Assembly: GCA_021151625.1 (NCBI GenBank)
Contig: JAGKWY010000048.1
Span: 5,502 to 69,501, forward strand
From: Gammaproteobacteria bacterium
GTDB taxonomy: Bacteria > Pseudomonadota > Gammaproteobacteria > Pseudomonadales > Cellvibrionaceae
Reading direction: 5' to 3'
Length of the DNA stretch: 64,000 bases
Positions 37,183-49,614 of the stretch are shown here, in pieces. A program made the translations under genes and the position numbers. Position 1 is the stretch's first letter; each line of letters starts with the position of its first letter. A model generated the notes under the pieces. The model searched no databases. It had not been told where the DNA came from and saw only the letters and a list, made by a program, of their open reading frames with translations.

Positions 37183-38334
37183 TTACTCTCCGGTTTTAGT
37201 CGCGCTAGCTGCAACCGCTTTTGCGGGAGCACCCGGTTTTACTTTTTGCAAACCTTCCACAATCACCTGATCGCCAACTTCCAATCCGGTTAGCACCAAC
37301 CATTGATCACCAACCGTGCGCGCTACCGTAATAGTGCGCAGCTCAACAACGCCATCTTTATTCACAATCATCGCTGTGGCATTACCGGTGCGATCACGCG
37401 TTACACCGCGTTGCGAAACCAATATGGCGTTAGTGCGGATACCTTCTTCCAGGGTGGTGCGTACAAACATGCCAGGCAGTAATAAACGATCTGGATTGGG
37501 AAATTGCGCGCGCAAAATAACGGTCCCGGTAGATTCATTCACACCCACCTCGGCAAATTGCAAACTACCTATATGCTCATAGGCTGTGCCATCCCCCAAC
37601 AGTAAACGAACTTTGGCGGAATCCAGCGCGGCAACGCTGCCCTCCGCCATTTGACGGCGCAATTGCATAAGCTGTTCAGCTGATTGGGAAACATCGACAT
37701 AGATTGGATCAAGTTGCTGGATTTCGGCTAAAACATCTGCCTGCCCCGCACTTACTAATGCCCCTTCAGTGACGTTGGACTTACCAATAACTCCGTCAAT
37801 CGGCGCCAGTACACGGGTGTAGTCGAGGTTAATTTTGGCGGTAGTTACACCCGCCTTCGCCACTTGTACACTCGCCTTGGATTGCCCCAGGGTGGCCAAC
37901 GCATCATCATATTCCTGCTGACTGATTGCTTTGATAGCTACCAGGTTTTTATAGCGCGACTCACGCGCAACGGCCGCGGCCAAATTAGCTTCTGCACGCG
38001 CCAACTCAGCCTTTGCACTGGTAAATGCAGCGTCATAACTCGCGGGATCTATTTGATACAAGGGCGTACCCGCCTTAATCACTGCCCCCTCGGTAAACAA
38101 ACGCTTCTGGATAATTCCGCTCACCTGCGGGCGAACTTCTGCTTTGCGAAAAGCATTAGTGCGGCCCGGCAACTCAGCCTCAAGGGGAACATCCCCACGG
38201 GTCACCTCCACGACGCCCACCTCTACCGGCCCTCCCGCTGGCTTGGTGCTCTGGGTTTTGCCATCACAGGCCGACAACACCAAGCCCAAGAGGGATACCA
38301 GCAACACTGAGCTAAAGCGAATGCGAGACTTCAT
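37183..38334 (-). CDS. RND efflux membrane-fusion lipoprotein (AcrA/MexA type)
   Basis: 383 residues from the ATG at 38334, which has a CAGGAG ribosome site; a longer frame to 38424 would cross the operator and is rejected. The lipoprotein signal ends LVLSAC. Lipoyl/hairpin regions follow (EVRPQVSGIIQKRLFTEGAV, IDGVIGKSNVTEGALVSAGQ) and a C-terminal beta-barrel part (VFVRTTLEEG-like GMFVRTTLEEGI). It bridges the pump and the outer-membrane channel in the periplasm. The pump gene begins 6 bases after its stop. Transcription is probably repressed by the TetR protein at the operon end. Confidence 0.94.
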   Translation of the reverse strand: MKSRIRFSSVLLVSLLGLVLSACDGKTQSTKPAGGPVEVGVVEVTRGDVPLEAELPGRTNAFRKAEVRPQVSGIIQKRLFTEGAVIKAGTPLYQIDPASYDAAFTSAKAELARAEANLAAAVARESRYKNLVAIKAISQQEYDDALATLGQSKASVQVAKAGVTTAKINLDYTRVLAPIDGVIGKSNVTEGALVSAGQADVLAEIQQLDPIYVDVSQSAEQLMQLRRQMAEGSVAALDSAKVRLLLGDGTAYEHIGSLQFAEVGVNESTGTVILRAQFPNPDRLLLPGMFVRTTLEEGIRTNAILVSQRGVTRDRTGNATAMIVNKDGVVELRTITVARTVGDQWLVLTGLEVGDQVIVEGLQKVKPGAPAKAVAASATKTGE

Positions 38335-38353
38335 GATCAACTCCTGAGTACAC

Positions 38354-38385
38354 AATATAAAAGGCACAATGAACATTTGTTCATT
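38354..38385 (-). promoter_or_regulatory. Promoter with TetR-type operator for the efflux operon
   Basis: AATGAACA-TT-TGTTCATT (38368-38385) is a perfect 8-bp inverted repeat with a two-base centre, 33 bases before the fusion-protein start. On the minus strand a TATATT -10 box lies at 38354-38359, with the palindrome covering the -35 position. This is the typical layout for repression by an AcrR/TetR-type protein, here most likely the one at 33475-34047. Confidence 0.75.
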
Positions 38386-38510
38386 TTTATCCATGATAAA
38401 GTCAAACTGATAAAAAACCAGCAACTTTTCATTAATTAACGATTGTGAAAACCGGAGAAATAAGAGGAAAAAACTAAAGCAAGGGATTGAAACTAAAGGA
38501 AAACCCCTGG

Positions 38511-40535
38511 CTAGTCGCGCAGGAGTTTATTAAAGACATCGATCAGTTGGTTAATATCGACCGGCTTGGTCAGGTAATCAAAGAAACCCGCATTGCGACC
38601 GCGTTCAATATCGTAAGGCATGGCATTGGCAGACAGGCCTATCACTGGCACTTTACCGGTGGAAGGATCATTTTTGAGGACTGACAGGACTTCATAACCA
38701 TCCATACCCGGCAGGTTAATATCCAGAATCACCAAGTCGGGATTGTTACTGCGCGCCTTATAAATCCCCAAAAAGGCCTCTTCAGCGACCTCCAGCTCCA
38801 ACTGGGGATAACGCGCAAAAATTTGCTGCAACAGGCGAATATTGCTGGGATTGTCCTCTACATAGAGGACTTTGCATTTACGCTGCACCTGTAAAACAGC
38901 TGGGCTGTAATCCTTCTTGCTGCTCTGAGGCAAGGTCTCCACATTCCATTCAGCGGCTACCGGAAAATCCATCCAAAAAGTAGTGCCAACGCCTTCAGTA
39001 CTGGAAAAGTCCAGCTTACCCTGCATCATCTCCACCAACTGTTTGGTGATAACCAGGCCCACACCCGAACCTTCAATATTGCTGTTTTCAGCGCTTAAGC
39101 GATTAAACGGCTGGAAGACTTCGCGCTGGCGCTGTAAGGGAATTCCGCGCCCGGTATCGCGTACACCTATACGCAACTTCTGATCTTCCTGCGCAACCAG
39201 GGTAACTTCAACTTCCCCACCCACGCGATTGTATTTCACCGCATTACTGAGCAAGTTCAGCAAGGCTTGTTTGCAGCGCACATGATCAGCGATGACATAG
39301 GTATTCGCGAAAGTAGCAACACTTGCTGCCAAACGAATACCGCGCGCATCCGCCTGGGTCTGAACCAAAGTAAAACACTCATCCAGCAAGCGCGACATCA
39401 ATACCGGCTCCAGCGAAACCGTCATATTGCCCGATTCAATTTTGGCCAGATCCAACACATCATTAATCAACTGCAATAAATGTTCGCCAGCTTTGCGAAT
39501 TTCGCGCACATTTTCAATTTGCTGGGATTTTAAATTACCGTCGTATTCAAACAATTGCGTGTAACCAAGAATGGCATTGAGCGGTGTGCGTAACTCATGG
39601 CTCATACTGGATAAAAACTCGGACTTTGCACGATTGGCTTTTTCTGCCTGTTCTTTTGCTTGCAATACACGCTCTTCAGCGCGTTTTACTTCGGTGATAT
39701 CCATGTTGCTACCGGACATCATAATCGGCTGGCCTTTCTCGTTAAAAACCGCGCGCCCCCGACCACGCACCCAGCGAACCTCTCCCTTCACGCTGATCAG
39801 GCGATATTCCACATCAAAGGGCGCTCGCCCTGCCATGTGTTCTACCAAAGCGCTATCGAATTTGGATAAATCCTGCGGGTAAATATGGCGACGCCAAATT
39901 TTCAAACGATCCTCACCTTCTGTGAGTACATCATCCAGATCGTCGTAACCTAATAATTCCCAACAGCGATGGGAAAAATGGAAGCCACCTCGATCGGCAT
40001 ACCATTCCCAGATGCCGTCACTGGAAGCCTGGATAATCCGCACTTGCCGCGCCTCACTTTCACGCAGGGCCGCTTCCACTTTTTTAATTTCGGTGATATC
40101 GAAATTTACTCCCGACATCAAGGTCACCTGACCCGTTTCGTCGCGCAAAGAATCCGCACGCACTTGCGTCCAAATGTAATCGCCATACTTAGTTTTTATG
40201 CGATAGGAAACATCCATCGGTTTGCCACTGCGCAAATGCTGGCGAGTTGCTTCTACCGCAAATTCGCGATCATCAGGGTGAATATACATAAGCACTTTAG
40301 AGGCATCGCAGATATCCGATGCATCCTCCGGACCATAGCCAAGGCGCATCCAGAATCCGCCCGACCATTCAATATGCTGGCTGTGTAAATCCCACTCCCA
40401 AAACCCGTAGCCACTACCGTTAAAAATTCGCTGGAAGCGACCGACCGTTGAACGCAGCAATTCCAGGTCATCACTGTTTTGCAGGGCCGGGTTAAAACTG
40501 ATGTGTTCAATCATGGGGTTGTGATTATTAGCCAT
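38511..40535 (-). CDS. Hybrid sensor histidine kinase with two PAS domains and receiver
   Basis: 674 residues, no membrane helix, so cytoplasmic. Two PAS/PAC units (about 25-150 and 160-285; FDITEIKKVEAALRESE, MDITEVKRAEE) precede a HisKA domain with phosphorylated His 313 (SHELRTPLNAILGYTQL). A HATPase domain (NLLSNAVKYN, DTGRGIPL, GSGVGLVITK) and a C-terminal receiver (LDINLPGMDGYE, LTKPVDI) follow. Autophosphorylation and phosphorelay to the receiver are expected. The first PAS repeats the FWEWDL/GIWEWYA pattern seen in redox or small-ligand sensors, but no cofactor residue is certain. No output regulator gene is adjacent. Confidence 0.9.
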   Translation of the reverse strand: MANNHNPMIEHISFNPALQNSDDLELLRSTVGRFQRIFNGSGYGFWEWDLHSQHIEWSGGFWMRLGYGPEDASDICDASKVLMYIHPDDREFAVEATRQHLRSGKPMDVSYRIKTKYGDYIWTQVRADSLRDETGQVTLMSGVNFDITEIKKVEAALRESEARQVRIIQASSDGIWEWYADRGGFHFSHRCWELLGYDDLDDVLTEGEDRLKIWRRHIYPQDLSKFDSALVEHMAGRAPFDVEYRLISVKGEVRWVRGRGRAVFNEKGQPIMMSGSNMDITEVKRAEERVLQAKEQAEKANRAKSEFLSSMSHELRTPLNAILGYTQLFEYDGNLKSQQIENVREIRKAGEHLLQLINDVLDLAKIESGNMTVSLEPVLMSRLLDECFTLVQTQADARGIRLAASVATFANTYVIADHVRCKQALLNLLSNAVKYNRVGGEVEVTLVAQEDQKLRIGVRDTGRGIPLQRQREVFQPFNRLSAENSNIEGSGVGLVITKQLVEMMQGKLDFSSTEGVGTTFWMDFPVAAEWNVETLPQSSKKDYSPAVLQVQRKCKVLYVEDNPSNIRLLQQIFARYPQLELEVAEEAFLGIYKARSNNPDLVILDINLPGMDGYEVLSVLKNDPSTGKVPVIGLSANAMPYDIERGRNAGFFDYLTKPVDINQLIDVFNKLLRD

Positions 40536-40620
40536 GTAAAAATTACCCTGAAGAGAATAGCCCGACGATAACCCAGATTATTTGATTAAACAATCGCACC
40601 AGGCCTCGCTTTTCTACCGG

Positions 40621-40653
40621 CAAAAACGACAACAGCGCCCTGAGGCGCTGTTG
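40621..40653 (-). terminator. Intrinsic terminator after secF
   Basis: CAACAGCGCC (40630-40639) pairs with GGCGCTGTTG (40644-40653) with a four-base loop. On the minus strand the stem is followed by TCG and a T5 run. It ends the queA-tgt-secD-secF transcript. Confidence 0.88.
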
Positions 40654-40678
40654 AAGCAGTAGTTAGATGCAAAAGCCG

Positions 40679-41833
40679 TTACGGCATTTCATCAACTTCC
40701 GAGCCCTCTTTAGCCTTGGGCATTAAATCTTCTTTTGAGATTCCCAATGCGGCGGTAATGTTGGCACAAATATATACAGAAGAATAAGTACCAAACACGA
40801 TACCGATAATCAATGCCAACGCAAAACCCTGCAGGGTTTCACCGGCGATGAAATACAAACAGAAGAGCACGATAAACACCGAGGCCGAGGTCATGATGGT
40901 ACGACCGAGCGTTTGGGTAATCGAAATATTGATCACCTCATGCGGGTGCATTTTACGCATTACACGGAAGTTCTCGCGAATCCGGTCATAGATAACGATG
41001 GTATCGTTAATTGAGTAACCAACCAGCGCGAGAATCGCTGCCAATACAGTCAGATCAAAATCCCATTGGAAAACAGCAAAGAATCCAACAGTAACAATTA
41101 CGTCGTGGATCAAACCAATAATTGCACCCACAGAAAATTTCCACTGGAATTGCACGGCAACATAAAGGAATACCAACGCAAACGCAGTAAGCAAACCCAA
41201 ACCGCCCTGATCACGCAATTCATCACCAATTTGCGGCCCCACAAACTCACTGGAGCGTAATTGGATTTCCGCACCTGTTGCTTTTTTGATGTCGCCAATC
41301 AATTGCTTTAAATAAACAGATTCAATCGAGTTCTCTACAGTCACTAATGTTTTGCCATCGCGAACCTGATACTCCACACGACCATAAACTTCAGCCGGAA
41401 AAAGATTTTTCTGGCGTAAACTTTCTTCAGAAGCATTGCCAATCACCAACACATTGGAAAAACCTTCCAATTCACGTGATGGACGCTCAAGCCCTTCAAG
41501 GGCTGCACCTACACCGGCAATCTGACCAGTTAAAAGCTCTTTGGCTTTTTCCTGCATTTGATCCTGAGTGCGAATCATCACTTCCTGATCAGAACCAAAC
41601 AATACCGCTACCGGGCTTTTCAGTTGTTCCTCTTCAAGCACATCGCGAATTTTTTCCAAATCCGCAGGACGATCCAACAAGAGCTCAAGCTGGGTACCAC
41701 CGGTAAAATCCAGGCCCAACTTTAAGCCGTTAATCGCCAGCGCACCTATAGAGATCACCACAAAAATAATGGATAGTGCAGAGGTGTAATGTCTTACACC
41801 CATAAAATCGATAATTCGTAATTCCTTAGTCAT
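40679..41833 (-). CDS. secF: SecF, protein translocase accessory subunit
   Basis: 384 residues; SecF is more often 300-320, and the extra length is in the periplasmic first loop (about 45-180, including NVLVIGNASEESLRQKNLFP). Six membrane helices carry LGLDFTGGTQLELLL near the start and VGYSINDTIVIYDRIRENFR in the conserved D4 region. With SecD it uses the proton gradient to help pull exported proteins across the inner membrane. The gene follows secD after 12 bases and ends before the terminator at 40621-40653. Confidence 0.95.
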   Translation of the reverse strand: MTKELRIIDFMGVRHYTSALSIIFVVISIGALAINGLKLGLDFTGGTQLELLLDRPADLEKIRDVLEEEQLKSPVAVLFGSDQEVMIRTQDQMQEKAKELLTGQIAGVGAALEGLERPSRELEGFSNVLVIGNASEESLRQKNLFPAEVYGRVEYQVRDGKTLVTVENSIESVYLKQLIGDIKKATGAEIQLRSSEFVGPQIGDELRDQGGLGLLTAFALVFLYVAVQFQWKFSVGAIIGLIHDVIVTVGFFAVFQWDFDLTVLAAILALVGYSINDTIVIYDRIRENFRVMRKMHPHEVINISITQTLGRTIMTSASVFIVLFCLYFIAGETLQGFALALIIGIVFGTYSSVYICANITAALGISKEDLMPKAKEGSEVDEMP

Positions 41834-41845
41834 AGCAGCGATCTC

Positions 41846-45428
<3,583 letters not shown>

Positions 45429-45593
45429 AGCAAATAGGCAACTTGATGGGGTTGGCGTAAAAAAGGCCGGCAGGTTAACTCAATTTAAGGAAGTTGCAAA
45501 ATTATGTATGGTGATAGTCATCTGGCAAGATCTAAGTAGATAATCTATCTCGCCAGTATTTTTGTATCCACGAGTTATATACAAGGGGGCGGC

Positions 45594-46619
45594 ATGCTGC
45601 TAAAAGTTGGCCAATTGGCCAAGAAAGTTTGTTTAAGTGTGCGCACGCTACACCACTATGATGACATTGGCTTACTGTCACCTTCTGTTCGCAGCGAAGC
45701 TGGACACCGCCTCTACAACACATCTGATATTTCACGCCTGCATCGTATACAGGCGCTCAAACAGCTTGGCATTTCACTACAGAAAATTGCCGGACTTCTG
45801 CAGGATCACTCCACGCAATTACCCGATATTATCGCACAGCAAATTTTGAGACTTGATCAAGAAATAGAGCAAGCCGTCCAGCTGAAAACCAAGCTCCAGC
45901 TATTGCAGCGTAACCTGCACACCGGACACAAGCCAGACATAAACAATTGGCTCGACACATTAGCGCTCATGAACATCTACGAAAAATATTTAACCCCCGA
46001 AGAGATCGAAGCTATCAACCACTATGCAATAGCTGCCAGGCAGGAGCTGGAACGGGATTGGCCAGATATGGTTAAACAATTGCAACACTTTGTGGATCAA
46101 AAAATCCCACCAGGCAATAAGGAAGTACGCACTTTCATTATTCGCTGGACGGAAATGTTTGAGCGGCTGACAGGACATAACCCCAACCTGCTGCTAAAAG
46201 TCTACGCGATGTCGCGCAACGAAATAGCAATGCAGGTACAACGCGGCATTACACCACTGATGACGAAATATCTGGTGGAAGCTATGGGCCAATTGCATCG
46301 CCATATCTTCACGCAATATCTTTCGCCCGAACAGATGCAGCAACTAGATAAAAATCGCCAACGACACCAGGACACCTGGCCATCGCTAATTGAAACCCTA
46401 CGCGAGAAAATGAACTCAGGGGTCAGCTCAACTAGCGACGAAGTCAAACCCTTAGCCCGTCAATGGAAAACACTTTACGAAAGCTCTGTTACCGGCGGCG
46501 ATCCCGATATCACTGAACGATTGCGCCTGGCTTATGAGCGTGAGCCACTGCTGATCCAGGGTACCGGACTTGATCAGACGCTCTTCCAATTTATTCGCCA
46601 GGCAATAATGTCCCTGTAA
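45594..46619 (+). CDS. MerR-family regulator with TipAS-type ligand domains
   Basis: 341 residues. The MerR winged helix (residues of about 1-70; VGQLAKKVCLSVRTLHHYDD, HRLYNTSDISRLHRIQALKQ) is followed by a coiled-coil dimerisation helix (about 80-110). Two similar C-terminal units of the TipAS antibiotic-recognition fold come next (about 125-225 and 230-335; LTPEEIEAINHYA and LSPEQMQQLDKNR mark the repeats). TipAL-like regulators bind peptide antibiotics or other drugs and activate transcription. The gene is divergent from queA; a near-palindrome (TAGATAATCTA, 45537-45547) lies in the gap. It may control the methyltransferase and VOC genes downstream, but this is untested. Confidence 0.88.
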   Translation: MLLKVGQLAKKVCLSVRTLHHYDDIGLLSPSVRSEAGHRLYNTSDISRLHRIQALKQLGISLQKIAGLLQDHSTQLPDIIAQQILRLDQEIEQAVQLKTKLQLLQRNLHTGHKPDINNWLDTLALMNIYEKYLTPEEIEAINHYAIAARQELERDWPDMVKQLQHFVDQKIPPGNKEVRTFIIRWTEMFERLTGHNPNLLLKVYAMSRNEIAMQVQRGITPLMTKYLVEAMGQLHRHIFTQYLSPEQMQQLDKNRQRHQDTWPSLIETLREKMNSGVSSTSDEVKPLARQWKTLYESSVTGGDPDITERLRLAYEREPLLIQGTGLDQTLFQFIRQAIMSL

Positions 46620-46701
46620 GGGCTTGCACCTCACGTAACGTGAGGTTTTAAGGTAATGGAACCAGTTGAATTTCGGCTTACCTTAACTTGCAGGAACCTC
46701 T

Positions 46702-47592
46702 ATGTACGAAACCATATCCGCTGTCATGCAACAACAATTTTGCACGGGCCAGCCGTTAGACACTCCCAAACCCAGCTCTCATGCTGTTGCCGGTTGGCGC
46801 GCCGTGCACCAGTTATTAGAACAGCCACCTATTTTTAGTGATCCGCTGGCACTACGAATTCTGGATGCTGCAAAAGCAGACCTGATGAATAAGTTAAACC
46901 TGCATAAAGACCCGCTTAGTACGGCCATGCGCGTTGCTATCGCGGTACGCAGCCGGCTAACTGAAGACGAACGAGCGAAATCTTTGCAAGCAGGCGCGAC
47001 CCAGTACGTCATTCTAGGAGCAGGACTCGACACCTACGCCTATCGCAGCGAGTGCCAGAACGAGCATGTTTTTGAAGTTGACCTGCCCGCAACACAGGCA
47101 GCAAAACTGGCCAGGTTACGCCAATTGGGCATTAATCCCAGCTGCCCTGTTAGCTATGTAGCCTGCAACTTTGAAGAAAATACATTGGAAGAGTGTTTGC
47201 TGATGGCGGGTTTTGATAAAACCCAAAAAACCTTTGTTTCCTGGCTGGGGGTAGTCCCTTATCTGGATAACCTAGCAATCAATAACACCCTGAGGTGGGC
47301 GGCCTCTTGCGTAGCAGGCTCTACATTGACCTTCGATTATATTGTCACACCAGAAAAGTTGAGTGAGATGGAACAGCTCGCACTAAAGCTGCTCTCCGTC
47401 CAATTAGCGAAAGGCGGCGAGCCGCTAAAGAGCTTTTTTGATCCGTCATTACTTGCACAACAATTGATTAACTCAGGATTTTCATCCATTGAAGATATAG
47501 GGCCTGAATACCTCAATAACCGCTATCTTATCCAGCGCGAGGACAGGTTGCGCGTAGGCAATGTAACGCGAATGTTTAAAGCCGTTGTCTAA
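46702..47592 (+). CDS. Leucine-carboxyl-methyltransferase-type SAM-dependent methyltransferase
   Basis: 296 residues of the LCMT/O-methyltransferase superfamily found widely in actinobacteria and proteobacteria. The motifs SSHAVAGWRAVHQLLEQPPI near the N-terminus, SRLTEDERAKSLQAGATQYV, VILGAGLDTYAYR (SAM-binding) and FVSWLGVVPYL are typical. Natural substrates of the family are mostly unknown. It lies 83 bases downstream of the MerR/TipAS gene and 31 bases before the VOC gene. A resistance or self-protection role would fit that setting but is inference. Confidence 0.85.
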   Translation: MYETISAVMQQQFCTGQPLDTPKPSSHAVAGWRAVHQLLEQPPIFSDPLALRILDAAKADLMNKLNLHKDPLSTAMRVAIAVRSRLTEDERAKSLQAGATQYVILGAGLDTYAYRSECQNEHVFEVDLPATQAAKLARLRQLGINPSCPVSYVACNFEENTLEECLLMAGFDKTQKTFVSWLGVVPYLDNLAINNTLRWAASCVAGSTLTFDYIVTPEKLSEMEQLALKLLSVQLAKGGEPLKSFFDPSLLAQQLINSGFSSIEDIGPEYLNNRYLIQREDRLRVGNVTRMFKAVV

Positions 47593-47623
47593 CCCCAATA
47601 CCCACGAAGAAAAGGAATCCTGT

Positions 47624-48010
47624 ATGAAACCCAAAATGATTATCCCAATGCTGGTCTGTCACAATGCGGAAGCAGAACTTAACTTTTGCGTACAAGCCTT
47701 TGGCGCTAGCGAATTATCACGCCGCAATGAGCAAGATGGCAGCGTTATCCACGCCACACTGATGATTCATCAATCCCTGATAATGGTGCACTGTGAATTC
47801 CCCCTTTTGGCCAGCCGTGCACCGCAAAATGACGGCAGCTCGCCCGTAGTTACTTATCTTTACTGCGAAAACGTTGATGAAGTAATGGACAGAGCGATAG
47901 CTCTCGGAGCCAGGGCTATCATGCCTGCTGAAGATCAGCCGTGGGGAGACAGAGTAGGCCGCATCATAGATCCCGCTGGTCATGTGTGGAATATCGCCGC
48001 ACGTATTTGA
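47624..48010 (+). CDS. VOC-superfamily (glyoxalase/PhnB-like) protein
   Basis: 128 residues from the ATG at 47624, which has AAGGA nine bases upstream. The paired beta-alpha-beta-beta-beta units of the VOC fold are visible: IIPMLVCHNAEAELNFCVQA and a second half ending DRVGRIIDPAGHVWNIAAR. The PhnB-like signature is DPAGHVW near the C-terminus. Members include drug-binding proteins and metal-dependent enzymes; no activity can be assigned. It is probably cotranscribed with the preceding methyltransferase. Confidence 0.85.
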   Translation: MKPKMIIPMLVCHNAEAELNFCVQAFGASELSRRNEQDGSVIHATLMIHQSLIMVHCEFPLLASRAPQNDGSSPVVTYLYCENVDEVMDRAIALGARAIMPAEDQPWGDRVGRIIDPAGHVWNIAARI

Positions 48011-48150
48011 GAAACCGCAGCGGACACTCGTATTGTGCGAGTTTTAGCCGAAAGCACAAACCAGCACTGGATTTAAGGCCATCGGGTAAACCGCTTTTTG
48101 AGCAACTTGCTTACTTATTGAAAGATTTAAAGAAATTTCAAAATTAGTGT

Positions 48151-48178
48151 TTGACAGGCAGGCCTAAATCATTAAAAT
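48151..48178 (+). promoter_or_regulatory. sigma-70 promoter of the tRNA-Leu gene
   Basis: A perfect TTGACA (48151-48156), 16 bases, then TAAAAT (48173-48178). The tRNA begins 12 bases after the -10 box. Because the tRNA is broken, this promoter now reads directly into the cyclase remnant. Confidence 0.85.
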
Positions 48179-48189
48179 GCGCACCACTC

Positions 48190-48264
48190 GCCAGTGTGGC
48201 GGAATTGGTAGACGCACCGGATTCAAAATCCGGCGCCCTTAAAAGCGTGTCGGTTCGAGTCCGA
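48190..48264 (+). tRNA. tRNA-Leu (anticodon CAA), 3' acceptor strand missing
   Basis: The acceptor 5' strand GCCAGTG, D-arm, anticodon stem-loop CCGGA-TTCAAAA-TCCGG, long variable arm and T-arm (GTCGG-TTCGAGT-CCGA) are typical of tRNA-Leu(CAA). The next bases should be C, then CACTGGC to close the acceptor stem, a discriminator and CCA. Instead TATAAGCAGG follows, which is coding sequence of the cyclase gene. With no acceptor stem it cannot be a working tRNA. The junction is at or near 48264/48265. Confidence 0.85.
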
Positions 48265-49098
48265 TATAAGCAGGTTGGGAACGAGCAAGCCAAAGCGATT
48301 ATCGATGAAGCCGTACACTTTATGATGTCGATAACCATTGTGAATGACGGGACAGTGGTAAAAACGATTGGCGACGAAATAATGGCACGCTTTAGTGAAG
48401 GTTATCAGGCCTGTGAAGCCGCCATCGCGATCCAGCAACGCTGCATAAAAGAGCCTCATTTAAAAGATTTAGGCATCCGAATTGGTATCGCCTACGGCGA
48501 TGTATTAATTACCCATAACGATGTATTTGGGGACAGAGTTAACGATGCCGCCTGCGTTGCTCACATCGCCCGCGCCAACCAAATTGTTATCACCCAATCG
48601 GTGGTAGATACCCTGGGCAATGCACTAAAACACGATTGCCAAATGTTTGACCGCATCAATATCAAGGGCGAAACCGAATACACCTTGATTTATCGCCTGG
48701 AATGGGAAAGCTCAGGTAAAGACAATCGCGCAACCATGGTGATGCCGATTCATGATGTCACCAGCTTTGTCGACAAATTTCAATTAATCCTCAACCTCAA
48801 TGACCGCGATATTTTTTTGCTGCCCGAACAAACGCCCTACCACATCGGCCGCGACCCGGTTAAAGCACATTTGGTTGTTGAAAACGAATTAGCGTCACGT
48901 GAGCACTGCCATATTGAGTTTCGGCGGGGCAAGTATGTGCTCATCGACCACTCCACCAACGGCACTTATGTGTACCTGGAAGAGCAAAACCCCATTTATT
49001 TACGCCGTGAAGAATTACCCTTACAAGGCAAAGGCCAAATTACCTTAGGCCAAAAAATTGATTCCGCCTCCAGCTGCACCATTCGCTTCAAAGCTTAA
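48265..49098 (+). CDS. Class III nucleotide cyclase domain plus FHA domain, 5' end missing
   Basis: 277 codons of open frame. It starts abruptly within a class III adenylate/guanylate cyclase domain: KQVGNEQAKAIIDEAV, then VVKTIGDEIMARF, which carries the second metal-binding Asp. The first metal-Asp segment (usually FADVVGST-like) and the N-terminus are lost at the junction with tRNA-Leu. The cyclase part ends near residue 150; an FHA domain follows (PYHIGRDPVKAHLVVEN, ASREHCHIEF, LIDHSTNGTYV). An ATG at 48322 is in frame but has no ribosome site. The intact gene would link phosphothreonine binding with cAMP signalling; this form is probably non-functional. Confidence 0.82.
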   Translation, partial: YKQVGNEQAKAIIDEAVHFMMSITIVNDGTVVKTIGDEIMARFSEGYQACEAAIAIQQRCIKEPHLKDLGIRIGIAYGDVLITHNDVFGDRVNDAACVAHIARANQIVITQSVVDTLGNALKHDCQMFDRINIKGETEYTLIYRLEWESSGKDNRATMVMPIHDVTSFVDKFQLILNLNDRDIFLLPEQTPYHIGRDPVKAHLVVENELASREHCHIEFRRGKYVLIDHSTNGTYVYLEEQNPIYLRREELPLQGKGQITLGQKIDSASSCTIRFKA

Positions 49099-49106
49099 TT
49101 CTACCT

Positions 49107-49598
49107 ATGAAAAAAACTGCATACACCCAAATTGCAAATCCGGAATTTGCAACACCAAGTTTGATACGTCGTTTCGCCGCCATGGTTTACGACACATTAT
49201 TGTTGGCAGCAGTGAGTATTCTTTACGGCGCTATCGCCACTGGAATTAATATTGCGGTCAAAGGCGCACCTGCAACCGGTGAGCGAGTTAGTTGGGGCGC
49301 ATTTGGAATTATTGTATTTATCGGCTGGATCTTAACCCTGGTTTATTTCTTTTGTTATTTTTGGAAAAAATCCGGACAAACGCTGGGGATGAAAACCTGG
49401 CGAATGAAAATGTACGATGCCAACAGCATGCAACTACCCAGTTATTCGCAATGTGCAATTCGCTGCTGCTGCGCACCTTTCTCGTTGCTGCTGTTTGGGA
49501 TAGGTTACTGGATAATGTATTTGAGCCCAGAGCGCCAAACGCTGCATGACAAACTGAGCAGAACGCGGATCCTGCTGCAGGAAAAAGCAAAAAAATAA
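49107..49598 (+). CDS. RDD-family membrane protein
   Basis: 163 residues. The RDD domain covers most of the protein: FATPSLIRRFAAMVYDTLLL at the first helix (R..D pair), three to four membrane helices, and GQTLGMKTWRMKMYDANSM before the last pair. The family is widespread, with transport or ion-related roles proposed in a few cases. The gene starts 8 bases after the cyclase/FHA stop and is convergent with lptG. No specific function can be assigned. Confidence 0.88.
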   Translation: MKKTAYTQIANPEFATPSLIRRFAAMVYDTLLLAAVSILYGAIATGINIAVKGAPATGERVSWGAFGIIVFIGWILTLVYFFCYFWKKSGQTLGMKTWRMKMYDANSMQLPSYSQCAIRCCCAPFSLLLFGIGYWIMYLSPERQTLHDKLSRTRILLQEKAKK

Positions 49599-49614
49599 CC
49601 ACAAGGCACGCCAG

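Noticed and set aside
38335..38424. N-terminal extension of the membrane-fusion protein to 38424
   Set aside because: It would run through the operator and lacks a ribosome site, while 38334 has CAGGAG and a proper lipoprotein signal.
45594..48010. MerR-methyltransferase-VOC segment as a recent genomic island
   Set aside because: No mobility gene, flanking repeats or clear base-composition shift was seen.
48190..48264. Open frame through tRNA-Leu giving a VAELVDAPDSKSGAL-like peptide
   Set aside because: This is the well-known false translation of a tRNA-Leu gene; the cyclase reading begins only after the joint at 48264.
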